Assembly: GCF_007860075.1 (NCBI RefSeq)
Contig: NZ_SJPP01000001.1
Location: forward strand, 3,383,490-3,447,489
Direction: 5' to 3'
Origin: Symmachiella macrocystis
Lineage (GTDB): Bacteria; Planctomycetota; Planctomycetia; Planctomycetales; Planctomycetaceae
Length of the DNA stretch: 64,000 nt
Shown here: in pieces, positions 26,614-35,540 of the stretch
Position numbering within the stretch: position 1 is the first letter of the stretch
Layout of the letters: each line of letters opens with the position of its first letter
Translations under genes and position numbers: made by a program
The notes under the pieces: generated by a model
Told to the model about the DNA's origin: nothing
Database searches by the model: none
Seen by the model: only the letters and a program-made list of their open reading frames with translations

Positions 26614-27609
26614 CTATGAGCGGAGATCAAAGCAATCGGTGCCGGATTCGGCGAGTGTGGTGCGGAGTTTGGCCAAGGCGCGGGCGACGATTTGCCGGAC
26701 CCGTTCGGTGCTGATTTCCAATTGACTGGAGATTTCGCGGAACTTCATTTTGGTTCCCGATCCATCCAGCCCGAAACGGGACATGACAATCGTCCGTTCG
26801 CGGTTGTCGAGACTGGCCAGCATGCTGGAGACCAATGTGGTCATTTGGCGATGCTCGCGTTCGTACTCGGTGGGGCTGATGCCTGCGTCGGAAAATTCTT
26901 CGAATAAGTCCTGGGTCCCGGTGAGATATTGCGCCGAACGCCGCCGACTGCGCGGCGTGAACCGTACGAAGCTGTTGCGGATCGCCCAGGTGGCATAGGT
27001 GCTGAAACGGTAGCCCCGCGTGTAGTCAAAGATTTCGACGGCGCGAATCAAAGGTACGTTTCCTTCGCTGACAAGGTCTTCGAACGAATTGGCCGTATCG
27101 ACAAAACGGCGGGCGATCGAAACGACCAATCTGAGGTTGGCTTGCACAATTTGATTGCGAATCGCGTGCGCCTGCTGAAGTAGCCCTTCGATGGTTTCGA
27201 GTTGCCGGTAAGTGGCGGTGTCAGCATCGACAGCGGCCCGCAGTTCGGCTGCCCGGTAGTTGTAGAAATTCATTTTCCGGAACAGGTGGAATTCCTGTTC
27301 GGGAGTGAGTAGCGGCGTCTCGTAGAGACTCGCCAGATAGGGGGGGATGCCGGATGGGGGTTTCTTTACCGATTCGTTCAGGAATCGTTCGTGGGCGGTA
27401 TCCTCGGCGAGCGGTTCCGGCGCTAGAATCTTTTCCTGGGCGGCGGGGATGGAGAACATTTCGCAGGCAACGAATTCGATTTTGATGTCGGAAATTTTTT
27501 GGTAGAGCGCAGCACAATCCGGGTGCGAGGCTAGTGCGGTGCTCGGGTGAAATTCCAAGCACTTTGATTGCGGACGGGGCGCATGAAACTGTGAAAGATT
27601 GCTATTCAT
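26614..27609 (-). CDS. RNA polymerase sigma-70 factor lacking region 3
   Basis: 331 aa; start ATG 27609 with AGGAG upstream. Residues 1-85 form a variable lead. Region 1.2 is at PPYLASLYETPLLTPEQE; region 2 runs from NLRLVVSIARRFVD through FEDLVSEGNVPLIRAVEIFD (core binding) to YRFSTYATWAIRNSFVRF (-10 recognition). Region 4 is SLDNRERTIVMSRFGLDG and FREISSQLEISTERVRQI (-35 helix-turn-helix). Only about 45 residues separate regions 2 and 4, so region 3 is missing; the LTGTQDLFEEF linker is a feature I associate with planctomycete-specific sigma factors. It directs polymerase to a promoter class not known here. Confidence 0.9.
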   Translation of the reverse strand: MNSNLSQFHAPRPQSKCLEFHPSTALASHPDCAALYQKISDIKIEFVACEMFSIPAAQEKILAPEPLAEDTAHERFLNESVKKPPSGIPPYLASLYETPLLTPEQEFHLFRKMNFYNYRAAELRAAVDADTATYRQLETIEGLLQQAHAIRNQIVQANLRLVVSIARRFVDTANSFEDLVSEGNVPLIRAVEIFDYTRGYRFSTYATWAIRNSFVRFTPRSRRRSAQYLTGTQDLFEEFSDAGISPTEYEREHRQMTTLVSSMLASLDNRERTIVMSRFGLDGSGTKMKFREISSQLEISTERVRQIVARALAKLRTTLAESGTDCFDLRS

Positions 27610-28248
27610 GCGGTTCTCCTACGCCAAAGGTTCAATCCATGAACTTTGCTGAAGTTTTCTCTGAGATGTGATGATCGTCGAACGCTACGGAAGATTACCG
27701 GCGAACATTTCTATGAATACCGCTGAATCGGCGGTGACGAGATTTTTAGAAAGTGAACAATCCCATTGCGGGATGGCAGGACCAAGCGTGCCGAGTCAGA
27801 ACAATCTGTTTGCGAGAGCAGAACGAACTCATCTGCGTTGCGATTGGCAATGGAGACATCGCCTTGAAAATCGCGACGCGGTTGGAAGTCTGAAAAGAGG
27901 TCCACCGTTTTTGGAAAGCCTCTTTCCGGTACCGTCCTTGCATCTGGAGTGCCACATGAGACACAACATCTTGCTGTTATTGTCAAAAACGACAACCACA
28001 AAGTGCAGTCGTTTGTACCAAAATACCAGCCTATGGCAACAAAAAACTTGAAAAAATGCACCTTTCCTGTTGTTCTGTCCCCCAGCAATGACAGGAACAA
28101 CCGTGAGAGAAGCAGCGGAGCCAACCGGCACTTGATGAAAAAGTTGGGCCTCATCCCTTTTGCAACTACGCGCTGGCGTCATTACAATCGTCATTTGATA
28201 ATCTATTGATGCTACGACCAAGGAGAGTCCCGGGGACCAACAACTATT
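27610..28248. other. 639-bp divergent intergenic region
   Basis: Lies between the sigma factor (minus) and the DUF997/symporter operon (plus). The short ORFs here have no good ribosome-binding site or coding character. AAGGAGA at about 28220 is 22 bases before the next start, too far to be its ordinary Shine-Dalgarno. The length suggests regulatory leaders on both sides; no clear promoter, riboswitch or terminator could be assigned by eye. Confidence 0.5.
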
Positions 28249-28623
28249 ATGAATGCAGTCTCCCGCGAGCCAGCTCGCGATGATCAATCGTTTGACCCGG
28301 TATTTCTCAACGCCCGCCGTGAGGCATGGATCATTTTTAGTGTCTGGCTCATTTGTTTAGCTTGGTCCGTTCCCTACTGCTACCTCTACGGTTATCCGCC
28401 GAGCGATGAGGAGTTCAATCCGGAGACCTTCTCGACCTACATGGGTGTTCCCAGTTGGGTCTGTTGGGGGATTTTAGTCCCTTGGCTGCTCTCGAATGTG
28501 TTTACGATTTGGTTCTGCTTCTTTTACATGCAGGATGACGACCTAGGCGTCGCGAACGAGGGAAGTGACCTCGCTGAAGAAATCTCCGAAATGGACGCGG
28601 AGCAAAAGGGAGCAAACCCATGA
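28249..28623 (+). CDS. DUF997 (YhdT-like) small membrane subunit
   Basis: 124 aa with two helices (about 27-47, WIIFSVWLICLAWSVPYCYL, and 72-97, WVCWGILVPWLLSNVFTIWF) and an acidic C-terminal tail. The pattern and position fit the DUF997/YhdT family, which precedes the sodium:pantothenate symporter panF in E. coli. The stop overlaps the symporter start by 4 bases (ATGA at 28620), so translation is coupled. Probably a helper subunit of the transporter; direct role unknown. Confidence 0.8.
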   Translation: MNAVSREPARDDQSFDPVFLNARREAWIIFSVWLICLAWSVPYCYLYGYPPSDEEFNPETFSTYMGVPSWVCWGILVPWLLSNVFTIWFCFFYMQDDDLGVANEGSDLAEEISEMDAEQKGANP

Positions 28624-30602
28624 GCGACGGACTCATTATCACACCGGTTTTAGCAGCCGGTTCCAATGCGGCTCTGTACACGTTTCTGGCTTATACGCTG
28701 GCCGTGTTCGGGTTGGCGGCCATGTCGAACCAACTGCTCAAATCCAAAAGCTTCATGAGCGAGTATTTCTTGGGGAGTCGGAGTTTGGGCGTGTGGGCTT
28801 TTGCCCTAACGTTCGCTGCGACGAGTGCCTCGGGGGGAAGTTTTACTGGTTTTCCCTCGAAGATTTATTCCCACGGGTGGACATTGGCACTGTGGATCGG
28901 CAGTTACATGGTGGTGCCGATCTGTGCCATGGGTTTGTTGGGCAAGCGAATCAACCAAGTCGCCCGCATCTCCGGCTCGATTACGGTTCCCGATGTATTG
29001 CGCGATCGTTTTCACAGCGCGGCGTTTGGGATTTTAGCGACGCTGCTCATCGTGTTTTTCATGACTTTCAACCTGGTGGCGCAATTCAAAGCCGGGGCGA
29101 CAATCCTGACGACGCTGTTGAGCGATGTCGAACTTTATCACGACGCGACCGCTAGTGTGAATGAGATGACGGCCGGCGTACCGTTTTTGGCTGCTGTGGA
29201 TCCTGGCTATCTGATTTGCTTGTTCGCATTCGGGGTCGCCGTAATTATCTACACGACATATGGCGGATTTCACGCGGTTGTCTGGACCGATGTGATGCAA
29301 GGGGTCGTGATGGTCATCGGCGTGATGATTATGCTGCCCTTGGCCATTTGGCAGGCGGGCGGCATGCAGCATGCCACGGAGGAAATGTCTAAAATGACGC
29401 CGCCCCGGATTGGGACGGTGACATTGCAACTCTCTGAGCCGCAACAGGACAGTTTCGTACTGCAGGCACAAACTTGGCTGAAGGCTCCGGGTGAAGATCA
29501 GCAAGCTCGGTTGTTTCGCGTATCTAAGAACACCTCGATTCCACCGGGAGGAACCCAGGTGGAGGAAGTGGATGTCGTCGAGATCACCACGCCTGAGGAA
29601 ATCGCCCGTATCAAAGGCCAGTTGGAACGCGATCCCGTCACCGATCAATTGCCAGTTGAATACCAACTCAGCGACATTGAGGTCAGCGAATACGAATTCG
29701 GCGCCGGGAAGCGGGGCGTGTATGTCGTCGGTCCCGGTCCGCACAAAAGCAACTCGAACGGATTTTTGCCGCTTTCCCTGGCGATTTCCTTCTTCTTTAT
29801 GTGGGCAATCTCCGGAGCCGGGCAGCCGAGTAGTATGGTCCGGTTGATGGCATTCAATAGTTCGACAACGCTGCGACGGTCGATCTTTACCGTCACGTTG
29901 TATTTCTCCTTCATCTACTTTCCACTGGTGGTGATCTTCTGCTGTGCGCGGATTTTGCTTCCGGGTATGGACTCGACGACCGATCGCATCATGCCTGAGA
30001 TGGCGATTCTGTTGACGAAAAATGTGGGAATGTTGTGGTTGGCGGGATTGCTGGTGGCAGCGCCCTTTGCGGCTGTCATGTCTACTGTGGACAGCTTTTT
30101 GTTGATGATTTCCTCTGCTGTGGTGCGCGACATTTATCAGCGGAACATCAACCCCAAGGCGTCGGAAAAGACGGTCAAACTGCTGAGTTATGCCTGCACA
30201 TTTGTCGTCGGATCCGGGGCCATGCTTGGCGCCTTGAATCCGCCGCAATACCTGCAGGACATCATCGTTTACACGGGCGGCGGGCTGGCGGCCTGCTTCT
30301 TGGGGCCGATGGTGTTCACCCTGTATTGGCCGCGGGCCAATGCACCTGGGGTGATCTCGGGAATGTTGGCGGGCTTTGCGGCTCACTTGTCGATGTATGT
30401 GGCGGGCATCTTCATGTTTGAAGATTTCTTCCAGAATGTCCGCCCGTATCAACTCTTCGATTTTGATCCGGTCGTGATCGGGCTATTCGTTTCGTTCATT
30501 GCTGTCTATGTCGTGACACTGATGACGCCCCCACCGCCGGCGGAGTTAGTTGATCGCTATTTCCGCAAAAAAAATCTCCACAACACGCGTGTTGAAGAAT
30601 AG
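28620..30602 (+). CDS. Sodium:solute symporter (PanF-like) with inserted soluble segment
   Basis: 660 aa, SSS family. The core includes EYFLGSRSLGVWAFALTFAA, SASGGSFTGFPSKIY, YTTYGGFHAVVWTDVMQG, and the C-terminal AAPFAAVMSTVDSFLLMISS with Na+-site Ser/Thr. Between residues about 263 and 378, where PanF has a short loop, lies a hydrophilic insert (IPPGGTQVEEVDVVEITTP ...), making this protein much longer than the usual 480-500 aa. The preceding DUF997 gene supports a PanF-like transporter, but the substrate may be another carboxylate. An amidohydrolase follows after 9 bp, so the three genes form an operon for uptake and hydrolysis of one compound. Confidence 0.88.
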   Translation: MSDGLIITPVLAAGSNAALYTFLAYTLAVFGLAAMSNQLLKSKSFMSEYFLGSRSLGVWAFALTFAATSASGGSFTGFPSKIYSHGWTLALWIGSYMVVPICAMGLLGKRINQVARISGSITVPDVLRDRFHSAAFGILATLLIVFFMTFNLVAQFKAGATILTTLLSDVELYHDATASVNEMTAGVPFLAAVDPGYLICLFAFGVAVIIYTTYGGFHAVVWTDVMQGVVMVIGVMIMLPLAIWQAGGMQHATEEMSKMTPPRIGTVTLQLSEPQQDSFVLQAQTWLKAPGEDQQARLFRVSKNTSIPPGGTQVEEVDVVEITTPEEIARIKGQLERDPVTDQLPVEYQLSDIEVSEYEFGAGKRGVYVVGPGPHKSNSNGFLPLSLAISFFFMWAISGAGQPSSMVRLMAFNSSTTLRRSIFTVTLYFSFIYFPLVVIFCCARILLPGMDSTTDRIMPEMAILLTKNVGMLWLAGLLVAAPFAAVMSTVDSFLLMISSAVVRDIYQRNINPKASEKTVKLLSYACTFVVGSGAMLGALNPPQYLQDIIVYTGGGLAACFLGPMVFTLYWPRANAPGVISGMLAGFAAHLSMYVAGIFMFEDFFQNVRPYQLFDFDPVVIGLFVSFIAVYVVTLMTPPPPAELVDRYFRKKNLHNTRVEE

Positions 30603-30611
30603 GCTGCTCTC

Positions 30612-31445
30612 ATGAAGTACATTGATGCCCATTCGCATATTTGGACACCCGACACCGCCCACTATCCGCTGGCGGCCGGGTTCCGGCGAGCGAACATGCA
30701 GCCTCCCAGTTTTACGGTTGAAGAGTTACAGGCGCAGATGAAGCCCGCCGGGGTCAATCGCGTGGTGTTGATTCAAATGTCGTTTTACGGTTACGACAAC
30801 GACTACATGCTGGACACGATCGAACGGTTTCCCGATCAGTTTGTGGGAGTGGTGGTCATTGACCAAAACGCCCAGGATCCGGAAATCCGTATGGGCCGGT
30901 TGCAGAAGCAAGGCGTGACCGGTTTTCGCATTTATCCCAAAGACCAACCGGTCGAGCGGTGGTTGGACAACAAGGGACTGCGAAAGATGTTCGCATTCGG
31001 TGCGAAGCGAAATCTGAATATGTGCTGTCTGATCGACACGGATGCGTTACCCGCGCTGGATAAAACCTGCCGGGAATTTCCCGACACACCGGTGGTCATT
31101 GACCATCTATGCCGCATCGGCACCGATGGCAAAATTCGCGAAGCCGACGTGCGCGCCCTGTGCGACATGGCTGTTCACAAAAACGTGACGGTCAAGGTGT
31201 CCGCCTTTTACGCCTTGGGCAAGAAAACGCCGCCTTATAAGGATCTCGGTCCGATGATTCGGCAGGTGTACGACGCGTTTGGGCCAGAGCGGTTGATGTG
31301 GGCCACCGATTGCCCGTTTCAAGTGGTCGACCATACGTACCTGCAATCGATCGAGTTGATCGAAAAACAGCTCGAATTCCTCTCAGCGGATGACCGCGAG
31401 TGGATACTCCGCAAAACGGCCGAACGGGTGTTTTTCCGGAGCTAA
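30612..31445 (+). CDS. Amidohydrolase-2 family (2-pyrone-4,6-dicarboxylate lactonase-like)
   Basis: 277 aa. TIM-barrel amidohydrolase: metal-site start DAHSHIW (residues 5-11), PVVIDHLCR on strand 6, and the conserved Asp in MWATDCPFQVVDHTY. The family includes 2-pyrone-4,6-dicarboxylate lactonase, L-fuconolactonase and decarboxylases. As the third gene of a transporter operon (9-bp gap) it probably acts on the imported compound, plausibly a lactone or aromatic ring-cleavage acid. No signal peptide, so cytosolic. Confidence 0.85.
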   Translation: MKYIDAHSHIWTPDTAHYPLAAGFRRANMQPPSFTVEELQAQMKPAGVNRVVLIQMSFYGYDNDYMLDTIERFPDQFVGVVVIDQNAQDPEIRMGRLQKQGVTGFRIYPKDQPVERWLDNKGLRKMFAFGAKRNLNMCCLIDTDALPALDKTCREFPDTPVVIDHLCRIGTDGKIREADVRALCDMAVHKNVTVKVSAFYALGKKTPPYKDLGPMIRQVYDAFGPERLMWATDCPFQVVDHTYLQSIELIEKQLEFLSADDREWILRKTAERVFFRS

Positions 31446-31486
31446 TCCGGAGCAAATTTCCCGCAGCCGGATGTGGCAAGCTACAG

Positions 31487-31879
31487 CTACCGGCGTGTGA
31501 TCGAGACGACATCGTCGATGGAGAACGGTCCCAGTTGTTCGACGCGACGGTTCGCATCAGCCGCGGTCGCTATCAGCACGAGTTGACCGAGATCGCTTTC
31601 GCGGGCATCCGGGAATCCCGCAGCGGTGGTGCCGTCGTTCAGCGTGACGACGATGTTGACTGTTTCATCAATCCCGGATAACTCGTCGTGGACCAGATCG
31701 GGAAACCGGCTCCATGCCCAAAACCAGAGGGTTTTATGCGCATCGATCTTACCCGCGATATTGGGCCAATCCTGTAGGGCGGCGAGCAAATCGCGGCGGC
31801 AGGCTTGCTTGCACCAGGGAATGAGAATTCGATCAATCCAGTCTCGCCGTGAAGCAGCCAATTCGCTAAAAGTCCGCAT
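31487..31879 (-). CDS. Hypothetical protein, 130 aa
   Basis: Soluble, no signal peptide. Helical N-terminus (FSELAASRRDWIDRILIPWC, then KQACRRDLLAALQDWP) and a beta-rich C-terminal half (NIVVTLNDGTTAAGFP, LVLIATAADANRRVEQLG, FSIDDVVSITRR). The C-terminal part looks like an SH3/LSm-type small barrel that would sit on RNA or protein, but I do not recognise a family. Stands alone, convergent with the amidohydrolase 41 bp away. Confidence 0.6.
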   Translation of the reverse strand: MRTFSELAASRRDWIDRILIPWCKQACRRDLLAALQDWPNIAGKIDAHKTLWFWAWSRFPDLVHDELSGIDETVNIVVTLNDGTTAAGFPDARESDLGQLVLIATAADANRRVEQLGPFSIDDVVSITRR

Positions 31880-32193
31880 ATTGAACTCCGTTGACAGGCA
31901 ACGGTTCCGTAGTTTGGTTTAGGAAAGGTAGTGGTTGGGATCGGAGCGTACCGTGGCTACCGGGCAGCGCCAAGTCGGTTTTGAAGGCGAAATGGTCAAC
32001 AAAACCGGCAAAATCGGCGAATTCGTCGGTCAATTATTCCCCAGAAATTGGATTGAAAAACCTGGAATCGGGTTGTGGGTGAAGGCGGAATCGGTACGAT
32101 AATAGCTACGACAGTTAGCAGTTTGGCACGTCGGGCATGGCCCGGCAGTTGGTCTTTCACAACTCAGTCGCACTAGTCGGAAAGGTTCTGAGG
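31880..32193. other. 314-bp spacer, no recognisable gene
   Basis: Between the divergent 130-aa hypothetical gene and the 53-aa gene. The sequence includes the Shine-Dalgarno GGAAAGG of the latter (32179-32185). No repeat or promoter could be recognised. Confidence 0.4.
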
Positions 32194-32355
32194 ATGTATT
32201 CGTCTACAATGGTGGATGTCGATTTCGTAGAGGAGCTTCGCTTGCGGACGTGGGCACGGCAAAACTTTGTTTCCGCAGAAGATCGGGACATGGAATGGCA
32301 TCCGGTCGTTCTCGAAGAAATGCGAAATATCGACGAAGAATCTCAAGACGACTGA
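32194..32355 (+). CDS. Small acidic protein, 53 aa
   Basis: ATG 32194 is preceded by GGAAAGG at 8 bases; an upstream in-frame ATG at 32137 lacks such a site. Sequence MYSSTMVDVDFVEELRLRTW with WARQNFVSAEDRDMEWHPVV and an acidic tail. The phrase with RTWARxNFV is a pattern I associate with short conserved planctomycete proteins, but no function is known. A strong intrinsic terminator 23 bases after the stop supports it as a real gene. Confidence 0.68.
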   Translation: MYSSTMVDVDFVEELRLRTWARQNFVSAEDRDMEWHPVVLEEMRNIDEESQDD

Positions 32356-32377
32356 ACCCCCAAGAGACACTGTGAAG

Positions 32378-32408
32378 AGCCGGACGAGTGGATGAGTCCG
32401 GCTTTTTT
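32378..32408 (+). terminator. Intrinsic terminator
   Basis: AGCCGGAC (32378-32385) and GTCCGGCT (32396-32403) form a perfect 8-bp stem with a 10-base loop, followed by a run of T. It lies just after the 53-aa gene. Confidence 0.92.
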
Positions 32409-32477
32409 CGTAGGCACAATTCTGCGCCGTCGTGCGACTTTTCTCATTTAGAAGACAATGAACCACGCAGGCTCAAC

Positions 32478-32678
32478 ATGGATGAAAAGCCAAAACCATC
32501 CGCTGCCACGGGTCGCCCTTTTTTGTCGGTGCACCTGAAGTGCTGCAACATCTATCAGCGGATTTACCCCAACGCCGCCGGCGACGCTTATGCCGGTTGG
32601 TGCCCCCGCTGCGCCACAGCCATCCGCGTGCCGATCGTCGAGAGCGGAGGAAGTAGCACCCGTTTTTTCACAACGTAG
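32478..32678 (+). CDS. Small zinc-ribbon-like protein, 66 aa
   Basis: Start chosen at ATG 32478 because the longer ORF crosses the preceding terminator. Contains LKCCNIYQRIYPN and GWCPRCATAIRVPIV, i.e. two cysteine pairs spaced like a zinc ribbon (CC ... CPRC), with a short N-terminal KPKPSAATGRPFLSVHL strand. Function unknown; could be a small regulatory or nucleic-acid-binding protein. Ends 10 bp from the convergent MBL gene. Confidence 0.65.
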   Translation: MDEKPKPSAATGRPFLSVHLKCCNIYQRIYPNAAGDAYAGWCPRCATAIRVPIVESGGSSTRFFTT

Positions 32679-32688
32679 CTGCGACTGT

Positions 32689-33537
32689 TCAGAGTTGCGG
32701 CAACTGTTCGGCGATGGCAAATCCCCGTTTTGCATCGCGTTGCAAACGGGCAGCGGCGATGTCGGGGTCGTGATCGAACAGCGCCCACCAACCGTGTTCA
32801 GCGATGCGGCCCAGTAGTTCCGGCTTGGCGCGGCGTGTTTGCAGCAGGTCGATGTCATACGCCATGCACCACAGCGGCGGCAGATGCGCTGCCATGGGAC
32901 AAATGTCGCCAATGAACACAGCGGTTTCTCCGCCACTTTCGATGAACAGCGACTGATGCCCATTGGTGTGGCCGCCGTTGACTTCAGCGCGGATGCCCGG
33001 CACGATCTCCACATCGCCATCGATCAGCAGCAACTGTCCCGCTGCGGCAAGGGGTAACAAATTGTCCTGTGGATACGCGCCTTGCAGTTCGGGGAAATTT
33101 GCCGTGGCATTCACCCATTCCAGACGCTGGGCCACATAGGTCGCATTGGGAAATGTCGGACGTGGATTACCCTGATCGTCCAATTGCGTCGCTCCCCCGG
33201 CATGGTCGAAATGCAGATGCGAAAGGATCACCATGTCGACTTGCTCAACGCCGATGCCGTGAGTCGCCAGATTTTCGACCAACGGATCCCCCGGCTCAGC
33301 CCCATGAATCCGCCGCTTCTTTTCCGAAAACTTGGACCCATACCCGGTTTCGATGAGGATCGTCTTTTCACCAGTCTCGATCAGCACGCAATTCGTCGCA
33401 GAGGTCATCAGGTTATTCGCATCGACGTCGACAACGCGTTGCCAAAGGACCTTAGGAACAACACCAAACATCGTCCCCGCATCGATACGAAAAACGCCGC
33501 CGGAAATTGTGGTGAGTTGAAAGTCGCCGAGGATCAT
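32689..33537 (-). CDS. MBL-fold metallo-hydrolase
   Basis: 282 aa. Metal motif VMILSHLHFDHAGG (HxHxDH) at residues about 103-116, third ligand in VNGGHTNGHQS, and Asp in AVFIGDICPMAAHLPP. Length and layout match the quorum-quenching-lactonase/AHL-lactonase-like branch of the metallo-beta-lactamase superfamily, which hydrolyses lactones or esters, but substrate cannot be set. No signal peptide. Downstream of the 33571 inverted repeat and the acyl-CoA ligase on the same strand. Confidence 0.88.
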   Translation of the reverse strand: MILGDFQLTTISGGVFRIDAGTMFGVVPKVLWQRVVDVDANNLMTSATNCVLIETGEKTILIETGYGSKFSEKKRRIHGAEPGDPLVENLATHGIGVEQVDMVILSHLHFDHAGGATQLDDQGNPRPTFPNATYVAQRLEWVNATANFPELQGAYPQDNLLPLAAAGQLLLIDGDVEIVPGIRAEVNGGHTNGHQSLFIESGGETAVFIGDICPMAAHLPPLWCMAYDIDLLQTRRAKPELLGRIAEHGWWALFDHDPDIAAARLQRDAKRGFAIAEQLPQL

Positions 33538-33570
33538 GGATGTGGCATTCGTTTATGGAAGTTAAAAGTT

Positions 33571-33702
33571 CACCACGGAGGCACGGAGGACACGGAGAAA
33601 ACGAGACAGTAGGCTTTAGACCGTAGGCCTTAGGAAGACACTCTGACTCGTTCCTAAAGCCTACGGTCTAAGGCCTCTTCCCGTCTCCGTGCCTCCGTGG
33701 TG
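33571..33702. repeat. 132-bp dispersed inverted repeat, second copy
   Basis: CACCACGGAGGCACGGAG at 33571-33588 and its exact complement at 33685-33702. The core (TAGGCTTTAGACCGTAGG, then CCTAAAGCCTACGGTC) is of the same type as in the copy at 15645-15779. It lies between the stop of the acyl-CoA ligase and the start of the MBL gene, both minus strand. Confidence 0.88.
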
Positions 33703-33711
33703 ATTTCTAAG

Positions 33712-35388
33712 TCACGCCGTTTCGGATTCGTTGAGGCCCAATTCGGCGATCATGGTTTCGCGGATTTTGAACTTTTGGATTTTTCCGGTCACTGTTTGCG
33801 GGAATCCTGTGACGAATTTGACGTAGCGTGGCACTTTATAGTGCGCCAAGCTACTGCGGCAGAATTGTTGTACGTCTTGTTCGGTCAAAGTTGCGTCGGG
33901 TTTGAGGCGGATCCAGACGGCGAGTTCTTCAACGTATTTTGCGTCGGGCACGCCGACGACGGCGACGTCTCCTACGGCGGGGTGGGTGTATAAGAATTCC
34001 TCGATTTCGCGGGGATAGATATTCTCACCGCCACGACAAACCATGTCCTTCATGCGGCCGGTGATGCGGTAGTAGCCGTTGGGTAAACGCACCGCCAAGT
34101 CGCCGCTATGCAGCCAGCCGTCGTCATCGATGGCGGCGGCGGTCGCATCGGGCATTTGGTAATAGCCTAGCATCACAACGTGTCCGCGAGCACAGAGTTC
34201 TCCCTGTTGTTCGTCGCCTAATTCCTCACCGTTGGCCGGGTCGACGATTTTGACCTCCACGTCGGGCAGCGGCCGGCCGACGGTTTTGACGCGTAGTTCC
34301 AAGGGGTCGTCGGTGCGGGTTTGTGTGATCACCGGCGAGGCTTCGGTCAGTCCATAGGCGATCGTGATTTCGCGAGCCCCTAATTCGTCGACGACCCGCT
34401 GCATCACCTCAATCGGGCAAGGACTGCCCGCCATGATCCCGGTCCGCAGAGAACTCAAATCGAGTGCGGGGCGTGTGGAGTGATCCAATTGAGCAATAAA
34501 CATGGTCGGCACGCCATAGATCGACGTCGCCCGTTCGGCGGCAATTGCGGCAAGCGTCGCTTCGGCATCAAAATGTTCGGCCGGAATGATCATCGCTGCT
34601 CCACGCACAGCAGCTCCCAAGACACCCAAAACGCAGCCAAAGCAATGATAAAACGGCACGGGAATACAGATACGGTCAGCGGCGGTCAGTTGTTGGCACT
34701 GGCCGATGTAATAGGCGTTGAGCAGCAAATTGCGGTGGGTGAGTGTCGCCCCTTTGGGAAACCCGGTCGTACCGGAGGTGAATTGGATGTTGATCGCATC
34801 AGCGGGTTTCAAATGGCTTTCGCGCTCGGAAAGGTCAGCGCCTGTTACCGTGTCGGCCCCTTTGAGAAATAACTCCCAACTCAACATGCCGACGGTGGGC
34901 TCGCCTTGGATGGCAATGACGTGCCGCAGTTTGGGGAAATCTTTCAGTTGCACATTTTGCGGATCACAGCCGACCAGTTCGGGCACTGCTTCGTTGAGCA
35001 TGGCGCGGTAATCGGAACCGCGAAATTTGTCTAATAAAAATAGCGTATCGATGTCGGCTTGTTTGAGGACGTATTGCAGTTCAAAGGCACGGTAGGCAGG
35101 ATTGATCGTGACCAACACGGCACCGATCCGCGCGGTGGCGAATTGCAGCAAAACCCATTGCGGCCAATTCGTAGCCCAGACGGCGACATGGCTCCCAGTC
35201 TCGACGCCCAGCGCGAGCAAACCGCGGGCGACGTGATCGACGTCGGCGTCGAGTTGGGTGTAACTCCAGCGCCGGTCGAGTTGCGGAAAGACCAGCGCAT
35301 CGGCATCGGGAGATCGCTGCGCGGTTTCGCGGAGCATCTCACCAATCGTCAGTCCGTCGATCCAGAGGGGAGAAGCGGCAGCCGTCAT
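33712..35388 (-). CDS. AMP-forming acyl-CoA synthetase (FadD-like)
   Basis: 558 aa. ANL-superfamily motifs: P-loop FTSGTTGFPKGATLTH, YGLTEASPV, GWLHSGDLAV, and GRMKDMVCRGGENIYPREIEE with the hinge, and the C-terminal catalytic Lys in QTVTGKIQKFKI. It activates a fatty or other carboxylic acid to its adenylate, then thioester, in the cytosol. No transmembrane segment. Single gene; the 152-bp upstream gap separates it from a divergent membrane protein. Substrate chain length unknown; best guess medium to long chain. Confidence 0.92.
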   Translation of the reverse strand: MTAAASPLWIDGLTIGEMLRETAQRSPDADALVFPQLDRRWSYTQLDADVDHVARGLLALGVETGSHVAVWATNWPQWVLLQFATARIGAVLVTINPAYRAFELQYVLKQADIDTLFLLDKFRGSDYRAMLNEAVPELVGCDPQNVQLKDFPKLRHVIAIQGEPTVGMLSWELFLKGADTVTGADLSERESHLKPADAINIQFTSGTTGFPKGATLTHRNLLLNAYYIGQCQQLTAADRICIPVPFYHCFGCVLGVLGAAVRGAAMIIPAEHFDAEATLAAIAAERATSIYGVPTMFIAQLDHSTRPALDLSSLRTGIMAGSPCPIEVMQRVVDELGAREITIAYGLTEASPVITQTRTDDPLELRVKTVGRPLPDVEVKIVDPANGEELGDEQQGELCARGHVVMLGYYQMPDATAAAIDDDGWLHSGDLAVRLPNGYYRITGRMKDMVCRGGENIYPREIEEFLYTHPAVGDVAVVGVPDAKYVEELAVWIRLKPDATLTEQDVQQFCRSSLAHYKVPRYVKFVTGFPQTVTGKIQKFKIRETMIAELGLNESETA

Positions 35389-35540
35389 GGATTGCCTCCT
35401 GTTGGGAAAATCGAATGAGACGCAAGGAATAAATCACCGTATGACGCTTAAGCAAATTCTAGCCGGTTGGCGGCGATTGGTGTAGAATAGAATTGAAAGT
35501 CGCGCGGTGAATGTCATAATAGCCGCCGGAGGAGGATTCC

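Noticed and set aside
27610-27660. GGTTCAATCC resembling a tRNA T-loop
   Set aside because: No acceptor stem, anticodon or D-loop can be drawn around it; chance match.
29034-30452. Long 472-codon minus-strand ORF opposite the symporter
   Set aside because: Antisense shadow of a clear membrane transporter; composition is His/Arg/Gln-rich with no family resemblance, as usual for the opposite strand of a GC-rich gene.
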